The position numbers and the translations under genes are program-made. From assembly GCA_023391835.1 (NCBI GenBank), contig JAEWAE010000081.1, positions 1 to 7,854 of the forward strand: a stretch of DNA of 7,854 nucleotides, read 5' to 3'. Source of the stretch: Bacillota bacterium (GTDB lineage: Bacteria > Bacillota > Clostridia > Oscillospirales > Ethanoligenentaceae). Below, piece after piece: positions 1-6,814 of this stretch. The notes under the pieces were generated by a model that was not told the DNA's origin, did no database searches, and worked only from the letters and a program-made list of their open reading frames with translations. Within the stretch, counting starts at the first letter, position 1; each line of letters starts with the position of its first letter.

Positions 1-203
1 ACGCTTCGCGTCGGCCCGTCCATCCGGATATCCGTCAGAGAAGCGTTCGGCAAAGGCCACCGCAGGGCATGAGCATCCGGGCAGCACAAGGCATCTCCGC
101 CGGCATTCCGCCCCGAAGCGCCGTCGCACCGATCCCACGCCAGCCGTACACCACCCAACACGCCTCTCTTCCGATCCGTTCCGGATACCAATAATTTAAG
201 CAT
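1..203 (-). CDS. possible partial ORF running off the left edge, unknown product
   Basis: Reading leftward, an ATG at 203-201 opens a frame (MLKLLVSGTDRKRG...) of 67 codons without a stop up to the window edge. It begins 38 bases after the cheX stop on the same strand, so it could be the third gene of that operon. A GGA lies 7 bases before the ATG, a weak ribosome site. Against it: the frame uses codons such as TTA, GTA, AGA and GGT that are rare in the neighbouring genes, the peptide matches no family I recognise, and another frame on the plus strand is also open from the left edge to 197. If it is not a gene, positions 1-241 contain nothing I can identify. Confidence 0.25.
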   Translation of the reverse strand, partial: MLKLLVSGTDRKRGVLGGVRLAWDRCDGASGRNAGGDALCCPDAHALRWPLPNASLTDIRMDGPTRS

Positions 204-241
204 AAACCGTTCCGTGCCGTTTTGCAACCCCCGGCCGCATT

Positions 242-715
242 TTACCGCCTGGTTTCCGGTGCGTGCGCCGGACGAAGCCGGATATCCAGCCCGATTTCGC
301 CCACGTCGGTTTGCAGCCGGATACGGGACACCTGCTCACCCGTCTCCGACTTTTCCGCTTCCGGCGTGACCACGCGGGGCGGCCGGATGTCACAGCCGAC
401 CGAATCGCGGGAAAATTCCGACATGACGTGCCCGCTGATGATATTGGCGATCTCGCTCACGGCCGACACCACAAAATCGTCGATGGAGGCTATCTCCATG
501 CCGCTGAGCGTATGCACGATTTCCAGCGCCGTCCGGGTGGGAAAATGATAGATCACCCGGCCCGTCAAATCGCCCACCACGGCGATTTCCACATCCAGGC
601 CGCCGTCGGCATTCCCGGCCCCCTCCGGCTCCGCGGCGACATGGCCGGCGTTGAGCATCAGTTCCAGCACATCCCGCGTGGCGGCAAAAAAGGAGTCGTA
701 CAGCCGGTCACTCAT
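242..715 (-). CDS. cheX: CheX-like chemotaxis protein (CheY-P phosphatase family)
   Basis: A 157-residue protein, the usual size for CheX. Members of the CheC/CheX/FliY family dephosphorylate the response regulator CheY-P in the cytoplasm and so end or adapt the flagellar signal. The diagnostic helix is visible at residues 84-95 (SAVSEIANIISG), with the catalytic ExxN pair E88 and N91, preceded by the DD at 79-80. A single ExxN site fits CheX rather than CheC, which normally carries two. Residues 41-60 (DVEIAVVGDL followed by TGRVIYHFPT) match the family's N-terminal beta strands. The start MSDRLYDSFF at 715 was chosen because it overlaps the hemerythrin stop by 8 bases (ATGAGTGA), implying translational coupling. 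An upstream ATG at 775 would add a basic 20-residue tail encoded inside the hemerythrin gene and is unlikely. No other che gene is visible in the window. Confidence 0.85.
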   Translation of the reverse strand: MSDRLYDSFFAATRDVLELMLNAGHVAAEPEGAGNADGGLDVEIAVVGDLTGRVIYHFPTRTALEIVHTLSGMEIASIDDFVVSAVSEIANIISGHVMSEFSRDSVGCDIRPPRVVTPEAEKSETGEQVSRIRLQTDVGEIGLDIRLRPAHAPETRR

Positions 716-1133
716 GCGCACTCGCCTCCTTCCCGTGGGCGAAATCCGCGATCTTGCGATCCTCCGCCGCCACATGGTGGATCAGCCAGGCCAGCAGCTT
801 GCCCGCAAACTGCTGAATGAGCCGCTCGTCATATCCGTCGCGGCGGTATTCTTCAGCCACTTCCGTCACATACCGCACCATATCCGCGTGGATCTGCCGA
901 TGGGCCTCGTAGCCCGGGTAGCCAATTTCCCGCTGATAGGCTTCCTCCGCGGCGAAATGGCTCACCACATACTCCTGCATGAAATCCAGCGTCTCGGTGA
1001 CCTTCTGCTCCCGTTTTTCCCACGGAGCGTCGGAGCGCAGCGTTTCCACAAACTCCGTCACCCGGCGGAACAGTTCCCGGTGCTGTCGGTCGATGAGATC
1101 CACGCCGACGCTGTATCGGTCCCTCCAGATCAT
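708..1133 (-). CDS. bacteriohemerythrin (non-heme diiron O2-binding protein)
   Basis: A 141-residue single-domain hemerythrin, a four-helix bundle that binds O2 at a diiron centre. All seven expected iron ligands are present: H18 (in DRQH), H59 and E63 (HFAAE), H78 and H82 (HRQIH), H120 and D125 (HVAAED). The N-terminal IWRDRYSVGVDLIDRQH is typical of bacterial hemerythrins. There is no signal peptide, transmembrane segment or fused signalling domain, so it should be cytoplasmic. The start at 1133 is supported by a GGGGG ribosome site 7 bases upstream. The reading frame stays open a further 267 codons upstream, but that stretch is the antisense shadow of the ABC gene. The gene is first in a leftward operon with cheX. 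Known roles of such proteins include O2 storage or delivery and O2 sensing in motile bacteria; the pairing with cheX points to an aerotaxis-related role, which is inference. Confidence 0.93.
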   Translation of the reverse strand: MIWRDRYSVGVDLIDRQHRELFRRVTEFVETLRSDAPWEKREQKVTETLDFMQEYVVSHFAAEEAYQREIGYPGYEAHRQIHADMVRYVTEVAEEYRRDGYDERLIQQFAGKLLAWLIHHVAAEDRKIADFAHGKEASAHE

Positions 1134-1159
1134 ATAAATCCCCCTGTTATTGCTTGATC

Positions 1160-1185
1160 GGCGGCCCGCCAGGGCCCGCCTTTTT
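1160..1185 (+). terminator. terminator-like GC hairpin with T tract in the divergent intergenic region
   Basis: Arms at 1160-1167 (GGCGGCCC) and 1172-1180 (GGGCCCGCC) pair over 8 bp with one bulged C and a 4-base loop, followed directly by TTTTT at 1181-1185. In form it is an intrinsic terminator reading rightward. No rightward gene lies upstream of it, so it would stop antisense transcription out of the hemerythrin/cheX genes. Read leftward, the same hairpin lies in the 5' leader of the hemerythrin gene. Confidence 0.4.
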
Positions 1186-1248
1186 ATGTATCGGCCCGGC
1201 GGGGCCTGCCTGAACCCCCGGCGGGCGCGGCCCGGCACGGGCGCCCCA

Positions 1249-1277
1249 TTGCAAAACGGCGGCGGACATGGTATGCT
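1249..1277 (+). promoter_or_regulatory. candidate sigma-A promoter for the ABC exporter operon
   Basis: A -35-like TTGCAA (1249-1254), a 17-base spacer and a -10-like TATGCT (1272-1277) preceded by TG one base upstream (extended -10). Each hexamer matches consensus at four of six positions. A start point near 1284 would give a leader of about 90 bases before the ATG at 1374. Confidence 0.4.
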
Positions 1278-1373
1278 TACAGCAATTCCATCTATAGGAA
1301 AAACAGGCCCGCCGACGCCTGCGGCAAATGCCGTCCGGAGGCGGAGCGGAACGGACGAAAAGGAAGGTTCTGT

Positions 1374-2300
1374 ATGGTCTTTACGGCGGAAAACCTGTAT
1401 AAATCCTTCGGCGAAAAACAGGTGCTCCAGGGAGTGAGTTTCCGGGCCGAGGGGGGACGCGCGCTGGGGCTGCTGGGGCGCAACGGCGCGGGCAAAACCA
1501 CGACTATCCGCATCATCATGGGGGTCTTCCCGCCCGACGGCGGCACCGTGGAGTTGGATGGCTCCCCCATCCGGCGCGGCCGTGTGAATTTCGGTTATCT
1601 GCCCGAGGAACACGGGCTCTATCTCAAAAAACCAATCGGCGAGCAGCTGGTCTATCTGGGCCGGCTGCGGGGCATGACGGGCGCCCAGGCCCGCGCCAGC
1701 GTGCGCAAATGGCTGGGGCGGCTCGACATGGCGCGCTATGAGACGCAGCGGCTCGACACGCTGAGCAAGGGCAACCAGCAAAAGATCCAGTTGGCGGCCG
1801 CCCTGGTCACCGACCCCGACTTTGTGATTTTGGACGAGCCATTTTCCGGCCTCGACCCGGTCAACGCCATGGTGCTCAAGGATGTCATCCGCGAGCTCAT
1901 CGCCGCGGGCAAGCTCGTGCTTTTTTCCAGCCATCAGATGAATTACGTTGAGGAATTCTGCGACTCCATCGTCATACTAAACGGCGGGCGCATCGTGCTC
2001 GGCGGCAGCCTTAGGGAAATCCGCCGTTCCTACGACCGACGCACACTGCGGGTCACTCCTTCCGCGGCCCGGCCGCAGGAGGCTGGGGCCCTCGCCGCCT
2101 TTTGCCGCGACCGGCTGGGCGACCTTACGGCCGGGGCCGATACGGCGGGCGGCGACGTGCGCATCCATATGCGCTCCGCCGACGCGAAAGCCGCGGTCAT
2201 GGCCGCGCTGGCCGGCGAGTCTTTCGATCTCGACAGCGTGCGGGTGGAAGAGCCGTCGCTCAACGACATATTCGTGCAGTATACGGAGGGCGCGGTATGA
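1374..2300 (+). CDS. ABC transporter ATP-binding protein (NatA/YhaQ-like, ABC-2 exporter)
   Basis: A 308-residue cytoplasmic ATPase that powers the membrane permease encoded next. Visible motifs: Walker A GRNGAGKTT at 35-43, an acidic GYLPEE in place of a classical Q-loop at 74-79, signature LSKGNQQ at 130-136, Walker B FVILDEP at 150-156, D-loop SGLD at 158-161, and switch histidine H187 in SSHQM. Residues from about 210 to 300 form the C-terminal extension (DUF4162-like) typical of the YhaQ/COG4152 branch, ending in PSLNDIFVQYT. The start follows AGGAAGG at 1361-1367 with 6-base spacing. The stop overlaps the permease start as ATGA, indicating coupled translation. Related B. subtilis pairs are NatAB (sodium efflux) and YhaQP. 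The substrate cannot be read from sequence; sodium, a peptide or a drug are all possible. Confidence 0.93.
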   Translation: MVFTAENLYKSFGEKQVLQGVSFRAEGGRALGLLGRNGAGKTTTIRIIMGVFPPDGGTVELDGSPIRRGRVNFGYLPEEHGLYLKKPIGEQLVYLGRLRGMTGAQARASVRKWLGRLDMARYETQRLDTLSKGNQQKIQLAAALVTDPDFVILDEPFSGLDPVNAMVLKDVIRELIAAGKLVLFSSHQMNYVEEFCDSIVILNGGRIVLGGSLREIRRSYDRRTLRVTPSAARPQEAGALAAFCRDRLGDLTAGADTAGGDVRIHMRSADAKAAVMAALAGESFDLDSVRVEEPSLNDIFVQYTEGAV

Positions 2301-3535
2301 AACAGTTTTCCATTATTTTTGGCTTCGAGTTTCGCAACTATGTCAAAAGCCGGGTATTTCTTCTGCTGACCGTGCTGCTGGTGGCGGGCATCGGCATCGC
2401 GCTGTCGTTCCCCCGCCTCAAGCAGGCCTTTGGGAGCGGCGCGGCCCGCCAGACTCGGACGACCGTCGCGGTGAGCGACTCTTCCGGCGACGCCGAAGCA
2501 CTGTGCGCCTATTTTTCCGCCGTCATGAAGGGCACGGATTTTAAGTCCGTGAGCCAGAGTCTGGAAGAGCTCAAATCCGCCGTCGAAGCCGGCCGATACG
2601 ACAGCGCCGTCTTGCTCACCGACCCGCTCCACTACACCCGCGTGGTGAAAAACGTGGGGCTTTACGATTCGACCGCCGAGCAGCTCGACGCGGTGCTGCT
2701 CAAAAAATATCAGAGCGACACGCTCCGGAAAACCGGCATGCCCGCCGCTGAGATTTCGCAGATTCTGAGCGCCCAGGTCGGCTCCACCGTCGTGCAGACG
2801 GCCCGGGGCAAGGATCAGATGAAGAATTTTTTCTACACCTACATTCTGCTATTCGCCCTCTATATGGCCATCATGATCTACGGCCAGTTGGTGGCGTCGA
2901 GCGTGGCCACCGAAAAAAGCTCCCGGGCGATGGAGCTGCTCATTACCTCCGCCCGTCCCGACAGCCTGATTTTCGGCAAAGTCCTCGGCGCGGGGACGGC
3001 GGGCCTCGCCCAACTGGTGCTGGTGCTGGGGTCCGGCTATCTGTTTTATCAGATAAACCGTTCCTATTATAAGGCCAGCGAAATCGTCGCTTCCATCTTC
3101 GGCATGCCGCTGTCGCTGCTGGGTTACGCCATTCTCTTTTTCGTGCTGGGCTTTTTCCTATACGCCTTCATTTACGGCGCGCTGGGGTCGCTGGTCAGCC
3201 GTATGGAGGAACTCAACCAAACCATCATGCCGGTCACATGGCTCTTTGTGGCGGCATTCTTCGTCGTCTTTTTCGGCATGACGGGCGGGCAGGTCAACGG
3301 CGCGCTGATGGTTGTCTGTTCCTATATTCCCTTCACTTCCCCCATGGCCATGTTTGTGCGTCTGGCCATGGGCAACGTGGCGGGATGGGAAGTGGCTATC
3401 TCGGTCGCGCTGCTGGTGCTCACCACTGTGGGGGTCGGGCTGCTGGCCGCCGCCGTCTATCGGGTGGGCGTGCTGCTGTATGGCAAAGCTCCCCGGCCGG
3501 GCGAAATATACCGCGTACTCAAAAAAAACCGGTAA
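2297..3535 (+). CDS. ABC-2 type permease (NatB/YhaP-like)
   Basis: A 412-residue integral membrane protein, close to the roughly 400 residues usual for NatB/YhaP (COG1668). The plan is typical: one N-terminal membrane segment (about 19-38), a large soluble domain (about 40-175, probably extracytoplasmic), then a block of hydrophobic segments at about 178-200, 228-251, 272-297, 312-328, 336-356 and 367-389. The family motif ATEKSSRAMELLITS at 204-218, between the second and third segments, likely contacts the ATPase. IPFTSPMAMFVRLAMG at 344-359 is also characteristic. The start at 2297 has GGAGGG at 2285-2290, 6 bases away. The longer frame from 2102 is only an open frame inside the ATPase gene. 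It should form the exporter channel with the upstream ATPase; substrate unknown. Confidence 0.92.
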   Translation: MKQFSIIFGFEFRNYVKSRVFLLLTVLLVAGIGIALSFPRLKQAFGSGAARQTRTTVAVSDSSGDAEALCAYFSAVMKGTDFKSVSQSLEELKSAVEAGRYDSAVLLTDPLHYTRVVKNVGLYDSTAEQLDAVLLKKYQSDTLRKTGMPAAEISQILSAQVGSTVVQTARGKDQMKNFFYTYILLFALYMAIMIYGQLVASSVATEKSSRAMELLITSARPDSLIFGKVLGAGTAGLAQLVLVLGSGYLFYQINRSYYKASEIVASIFGMPLSLLGYAILFFVLGFFLYAFIYGALGSLVSRMEELNQTIMPVTWLFVAAFFVVFFGMTGGQVNGALMVVCSYIPFTSPMAMFVRLAMGNVAGWEVAISVALLVLTTVGVGLLAAAVYRVGVLLYGKAPRPGEIYRVLKKNR

Positions 3536-3546
3536 CACCGCTCAAA

Positions 3547-3573
3547 AAGGGCCGGGGCAATGCCCCGGCCCTT
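3547..3573. terminator. bidirectional intrinsic terminator between convergent genes
   Basis: A perfect 12-bp stem (3547-3558 with 3562-3573, core GGGCCGGGGC) with a 3-base AAT loop lies 12 bases after the permease stop and 23 bases after the end of the leftward iron transporter gene. On the minus strand the stem runs into TTTTT (complement of 3544-3548), a proper U tract. On the plus strand the U tract is short (TT), so it should work best for the leftward genes. Confidence 0.88.
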
Positions 3574-3595
3574 GCCATGTGTCCGCTGCTGCCTG

Positions 3596-4480
3596 TCAGA
3601 TGTTGATGTGCAGCACCTGTTTGACCAGCAGGCCCACGAAAAACGAGATGGCCGCCACGCTCAGGCTGATCGCCGCCATCTGCAGGAAATTGCGCCGGAA
3701 GGGCCGCTCCTTCGCCACCGCCACATAATAGTTGAAGCCGGCGATGATCAGCAGCGCGATCACCAGCATGACGGCCAGCGCCGTCATATAGGCCCCGGCC
3801 GGCAGCAGCAGATAGGGTATGATGAGCAGCGCCACCGTCACCAGATACGCCACGCCCGTATAAAGGGATGATTTGGCCGCATCCTTGTTGCCCGCCTCCC
3901 GGGAAGAAAGGTAGCCGGAGGAGGCCATGGACAGAGTGGCCGATATGCCGGTGATGAGCCCGGCCATGGCGATGACATGTGTATTCTGCATCGCAAGCGT
4001 GTAGCCGGCCAGCGAGCCGGTCAGTTCCACCAGTGCGTCATTCATGCCCAGCACGATGTCGCCCACATAGTGCAGACGTTCCTCATCGAGCATGCCCAAT
4101 AGTGTCTGCTCATGGCGTTCCTCGTCGGCGAGTATCTCCCCGAGCTCGGGGATGGCGTCGATCTTGGAGCGATAATCCTCGATGTTGCGATCCTCGGTCT
4201 TTTCCAGCCGTTTGATGGTGAACGTATAGCCCACCAACCGGGCGAAGGCAACCAGCCGGTCAACCCGCAGCCGGTTGGGATGCGCCGGGCGCGTATCCTC
4301 GGAATAACGGGCAAACGTAGCCGCATGGTGGTATTCATCCTTTGCAAAACCGCGTAGCCGCTCTTTTTCGGCATCGTCGCGGACGAATTCGGCCAGGCGC
4401 TCGTAAAATGCCCCGCCGTCCAACTCATCCTGCTGCATCCGGCGGAAATTGATGCCTCTGTCTGTTTTTATATCTGCCAT
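3596..4480 (-). CDS. ferritin-like/VIT1-CCC1 fusion, MbfA-like iron (or manganese) transporter
   Basis: A 294-residue fusion. Residues about 12-135 form a rubrerythrin/ferritin-like bundle with candidate diiron ligands E19, E49 and H52 (EYHH), E96 (KTED), and E120 and H123 (EERH), i.e. two ExxH motifs. Residues about 138-294 form the VIT1/CCC1 membrane domain: GDIVLGMNDALVELTG at 140-155 is its hallmark, followed by SMASSGYLSSRE at 184-195. Five hydrophobic segments lie near 142-162, 168-190, 208-227, 231-252 and 266-288. This is the architecture of MbfA of alpha-proteobacteria, where the ferritin-like domain senses or gathers iron and the membrane part exports it. Export, rather than sequestration, is inferred from that precedent. 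The ribosome site is weak (TGGA, about 8 bases upstream). The gene lies 91 bases after the alpha-galactosidase on the same strand with its own promoter and ends at the shared terminator. Confidence 0.88.
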   Translation of the reverse strand: MADIKTDRGINFRRMQQDELDGGAFYERLAEFVRDDAEKERLRGFAKDEYHHAATFARYSEDTRPAHPNRLRVDRLVAFARLVGYTFTIKRLEKTEDRNIEDYRSKIDAIPELGEILADEERHEQTLLGMLDEERLHYVGDIVLGMNDALVELTGSLAGYTLAMQNTHVIAMAGLITGISATLSMASSGYLSSREAGNKDAAKSSLYTGVAYLVTVALLIIPYLLLPAGAYMTALAVMLVIALLIIAGFNYYVAVAKERPFRRNFLQMAAISLSVAAISFFVGLLVKQVLHINI

Positions 4481-4528
4481 AAAAGATTCCAGCTTTCTGC
4501 ATATGCCGGGCCCGGTCAGCGGACCTTA

Positions 4529-4545
4529 CTCCGGCGTTTCCGGAG
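4529..4545 (-). other. small leader hairpin before the iron transporter gene
   Basis: CTCCGG (4529-4534) and CCGGAG (4540-4545) form a 6-bp stem with a 5-base loop in the predicted leader. No T tract follows on either strand, so it is not an intrinsic terminator, and read-through from the galactosidase gene remains possible. It overlaps the left copy of the 16-bp direct repeat. Confidence 0.35.
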
Positions 4546-4593
4546 CTTCCGATTCCTATTATATCACTTTGCTAAAATTCCGGAGCATCCGAT
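4538..4593. repeat. 16-bp direct repeat flanking the iron transporter promoter (candidate operators)
   Basis: TTCCGGAGCTTCCGAT at 4538-4553 recurs as TTCCGGAGCATCCGAT at 4578-4593, one mismatch in 16, start-to-start distance 40 bases (about four helical turns). The copies bracket the -10 at 4558-4563: the right copy covers the -35 position and the end of the galactosidase gene, the left copy falls just after the expected start point. Each copy is itself partly dyadic (CGGA...TCCG). Placement suits a repressor, but no such regulator is encoded here. Confidence 0.45.
4558..4566 (-). promoter_or_regulatory. extended -10 promoter for the ferritin-like/VIT gene
   Basis: On the minus strand TGATATAAT (complement of 4558-4566) is a perfect -10 hexamer with the TGn extension. 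No good -35 lies 16-18 bases upstream, which is tolerable for extended -10 promoters. It sits just past the galactosidase stop codon and gives a leader of about 70 bases before the ATG at 4480. Confidence 0.6.
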
Positions 4594-6794
4594 ACACTTT
4601 CCAGCCGGAATCGCCGCGCCTGGAAGTCGCTGCCCAGCCACTGCACTGGCAGCCCGACGCGCATCAGCCCGCTGCCGCCGGCCGTGACGGGCCGGTCGGT
4701 CTCCCCCGGCTCGTCGGGGGTCACCCGATACATCCGTCCGGGTTCCAGCCCCTTGAGACGCAGCCGATAAGGCGGCGTGCCCGGGTGATTGAGCACCCGG
4801 CAGGCGGTGACCAACGCGCGGCTTCGATCGGGGGAAACAAACATCCAGGCCGACACTTCCCCTTCAAAGGGGCTTGCCAGGCGATAAAGGTCCCCCTGCC
4901 GCACCAACGCTTCGTCGCGGTGATACAGCGCGATCTGGCGGCGGATGGCCTCCTTGTCTTCCCCGCTCAGCTTCTGGATATCCAGCTCATACCCGAAATT
5001 GCCCGCCATTGCCACCGCGCCGCGGAAATCAATGGAGGTCGTCCGCCCGACCTGATGATTGGGCACGGCGGAAACGTGGGCGCTCATGGTGCCGGCCGGA
5101 TAGACCAGGCTGGTACCATACTGGATCTTCAGCCGCTCGACGGCGTCGGTGTCGTCGCTTGTCCATATCTGGGGCATGTAATAGAGCATGGCCGGGTCGA
5201 AACGTCCCCCTCCGCCGGCACACCCTTCAAACAGCACGTCGGGAAAGCGGGAGGTAATCGTTTCCATCACCCGGTAAAGCCCCAGCTGGAAACGGTGCGC
5301 CACCTCACCCTGCTGCCGGGGCGGCAAAGCGGCGGAGCCGACATCGGTGTGCGAACGGTTCATATCCCACTTAATGTAGGAAATCGGCGCGCTGCGCAGC
5401 ACGGCGGTGATTCTTTCCGTCACCGCATCGCACATATCCCGCCGGCTGAAATCCAACACCAGTTGGTTGCGCTGGAAAGGCGTGTGCTCCGGCTCTTTTT
5501 CCGGCACATGCAGGCACCAGTCCGGGTGTGAACGGTAAAGGTCGCTGTCGGGCGACACCATTTCGGGCTCGACCCACAGACCGAATTCCATGCCGGTGCG
5601 CCGCACCCGCTCGGCCAGCCCCTTCAGCCCGCCGGGCAGCTTGCGGCGGTCCTCCACCCAGTCGCCCAGGGAGCTGTGGTCGTCATCCCGTTTGCCAAAC
5701 CACCCGTCATCCAGCACCAGCAACTGGATGCCGAGCGGCGCGGCTTCACCGGCCAGGGCGGCGATTTTTTCCTCATCGAAGCGGAAATAGGTCGCCTCCC
5801 AGTTGTTGATGAGCACGGGGCGGCGGGTATCCCGGAAGCGGCCGCGGCATAGCCGTGTGCGATACAGCCGGTGATACGTGCGCGACATGCCGCCCAACCC
5901 ATTTGCGGAATAGACCATCACCGTTTCGGGCGTCTGGAAACTCTCGCCCGGTTCCAACATCCAGCGGAAACCGAACGGGTTGATGCCGAGCTGGGCCCGG
6001 GTCATCCGGTTTTCATCTACTTCCGCCTGCGCAAGAAAATTGCCGCTGTAAATCAGGCTGAAGCCATATACTTCCCCCATATCCTCGCCGGCGTCTTTGG
6101 CCATCAGCGCAAAAAACGGGTTGTGCTGGTGGCTGCTCATGCCGCGCTTGCTGTCCACCGACTGGATGCCGGGCACCAACGGGTTGCGATACGGGGTGCG
6201 TTCCCGCGCCCACGCGCCGGAAAGCTGCAGCATGTCGAAATCGCAGCGGTCGAAATCCACCGATGCGCTCATGGCCCGTTCCAGTTCCAGCGTGCGCTTG
6301 CCGATGTTTTGGATGCGGGCGGAACGGATGACCGCATCCAAGCCCTCCATCACCGTATAAAGCAGCTCGACCGCGGTACCGACGCCCGGGTCCTCCAGTC
6401 GGATCACAAGCGTCTGGGCCTCGGCGTCGGTCTCGGCATACACCGCCGGCAGCCCCTCGAGGGCGGGCTTGCCCGCCGTGATGGTGTGGCTGACATATCG
6501 CAGCCTGCCGGCCGCCGTCCCGTTTGCCGTGCGGCACATGCCGGCAGGCGCACGGTAATCCCCCGCGCCGAAAACCGGGTATTCCAGCCGGGCACCCTGC
6601 TCATCCACCGTGCCGCCGGGGTGTCGGTCCGCCGGCGAGGGCAGCAGGGCATCCGCATCCTCCGGCATCAGGCCGACGGTAGGCCCCCAGTATTGATGCA
6701 CCAGATGGCCGTCGTCATAGATCTGCATGATATAAGTGGAACCGCCGGTTTGCAGATAAAACCGCCGCTGCGATGGCTGATACACAACAGGCAT
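4572..6794 (-). CDS. alpha-galactosidase, glycoside hydrolase family 36
   Basis: A 740-residue enzyme of usual GH36 bacterial length (about 720-750). It should hydrolyse terminal alpha-1,6-galactose from melibiose, raffinose and stachyose with retention. Domains: N-terminal beta-sandwich about 1-315, TIM barrel about 325-620, C-terminal beta domain about 640-740. Motifs: NNWEATYF at 330-337, LDDGWFGKRDDD at 361-372, GLWVEPEMV at 405-413, nucleophile D477 in YIKWDMNR (473-480), GCAGGGGRFD at 524-533, and acid/base aspartate in WTSDDTD (544-550, probably D547). No signal peptide, so it is cytoplasmic and needs imported sugar; no transporter is adjacent. The start at 6794 has AAGGGGG 7 bases upstream. 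It ends in TAG. Names used for this family include galA, aga and melA; none can be chosen from sequence. Open frames on the opposite strand are shadows. Confidence 0.96.
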   Translation of the reverse strand: MPVVYQPSQRRFYLQTGGSTYIMQIYDDGHLVHQYWGPTVGLMPEDADALLPSPADRHPGGTVDEQGARLEYPVFGAGDYRAPAGMCRTANGTAAGRLRYVSHTITAGKPALEGLPAVYAETDAEAQTLVIRLEDPGVGTAVELLYTVMEGLDAVIRSARIQNIGKRTLELERAMSASVDFDRCDFDMLQLSGAWARERTPYRNPLVPGIQSVDSKRGMSSHQHNPFFALMAKDAGEDMGEVYGFSLIYSGNFLAQAEVDENRMTRAQLGINPFGFRWMLEPGESFQTPETVMVYSANGLGGMSRTYHRLYRTRLCRGRFRDTRRPVLINNWEATYFRFDEEKIAALAGEAAPLGIQLLVLDDGWFGKRDDDHSSLGDWVEDRRKLPGGLKGLAERVRRTGMEFGLWVEPEMVSPDSDLYRSHPDWCLHVPEKEPEHTPFQRNQLVLDFSRRDMCDAVTERITAVLRSAPISYIKWDMNRSHTDVGSAALPPRQQGEVAHRFQLGLYRVMETITSRFPDVLFEGCAGGGGRFDPAMLYYMPQIWTSDDTDAVERLKIQYGTSLVYPAGTMSAHVSAVPNHQVGRTTSIDFRGAVAMAGNFGYELDIQKLSGEDKEAIRRQIALYHRDEALVRQGDLYRLASPFEGEVSAWMFVSPDRSRALVTACRVLNHPGTPPYRLRLKGLEPGRMYRVTPDEPGETDRPVTAGGSGLMRVGLPVQWLGSDFQARRFRLESVSDAPEF

Positions 6795-6814
6795 TGCATT
6801 TCCCCCTTTTTGCG

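Noticed and set aside
716..775. An upstream ATG extending CheX by 20 residues.
   Set aside because: It lies deep inside the hemerythrin gene, encodes a basic tail not typical of CheX, and the ATG at 715 has the typical overlap spacing.
1134..1934. The hemerythrin frame stays open 267 codons upstream, suggesting a much longer protein.
   Set aside because: This part is antisense to the ABC ATPase gene and has low-complexity G/R/A/P-rich content; the ATG at 1133 has a good ribosome site and the protein from there is a full-length hemerythrin.
4449..5531. A 360-codon plus-strand open frame opposite the alpha-galactosidase.
   Set aside because: It mirrors the GC-rich coding strand of a clear GH36 gene, has no domain and runs through both the end of that gene and its downstream spacer.
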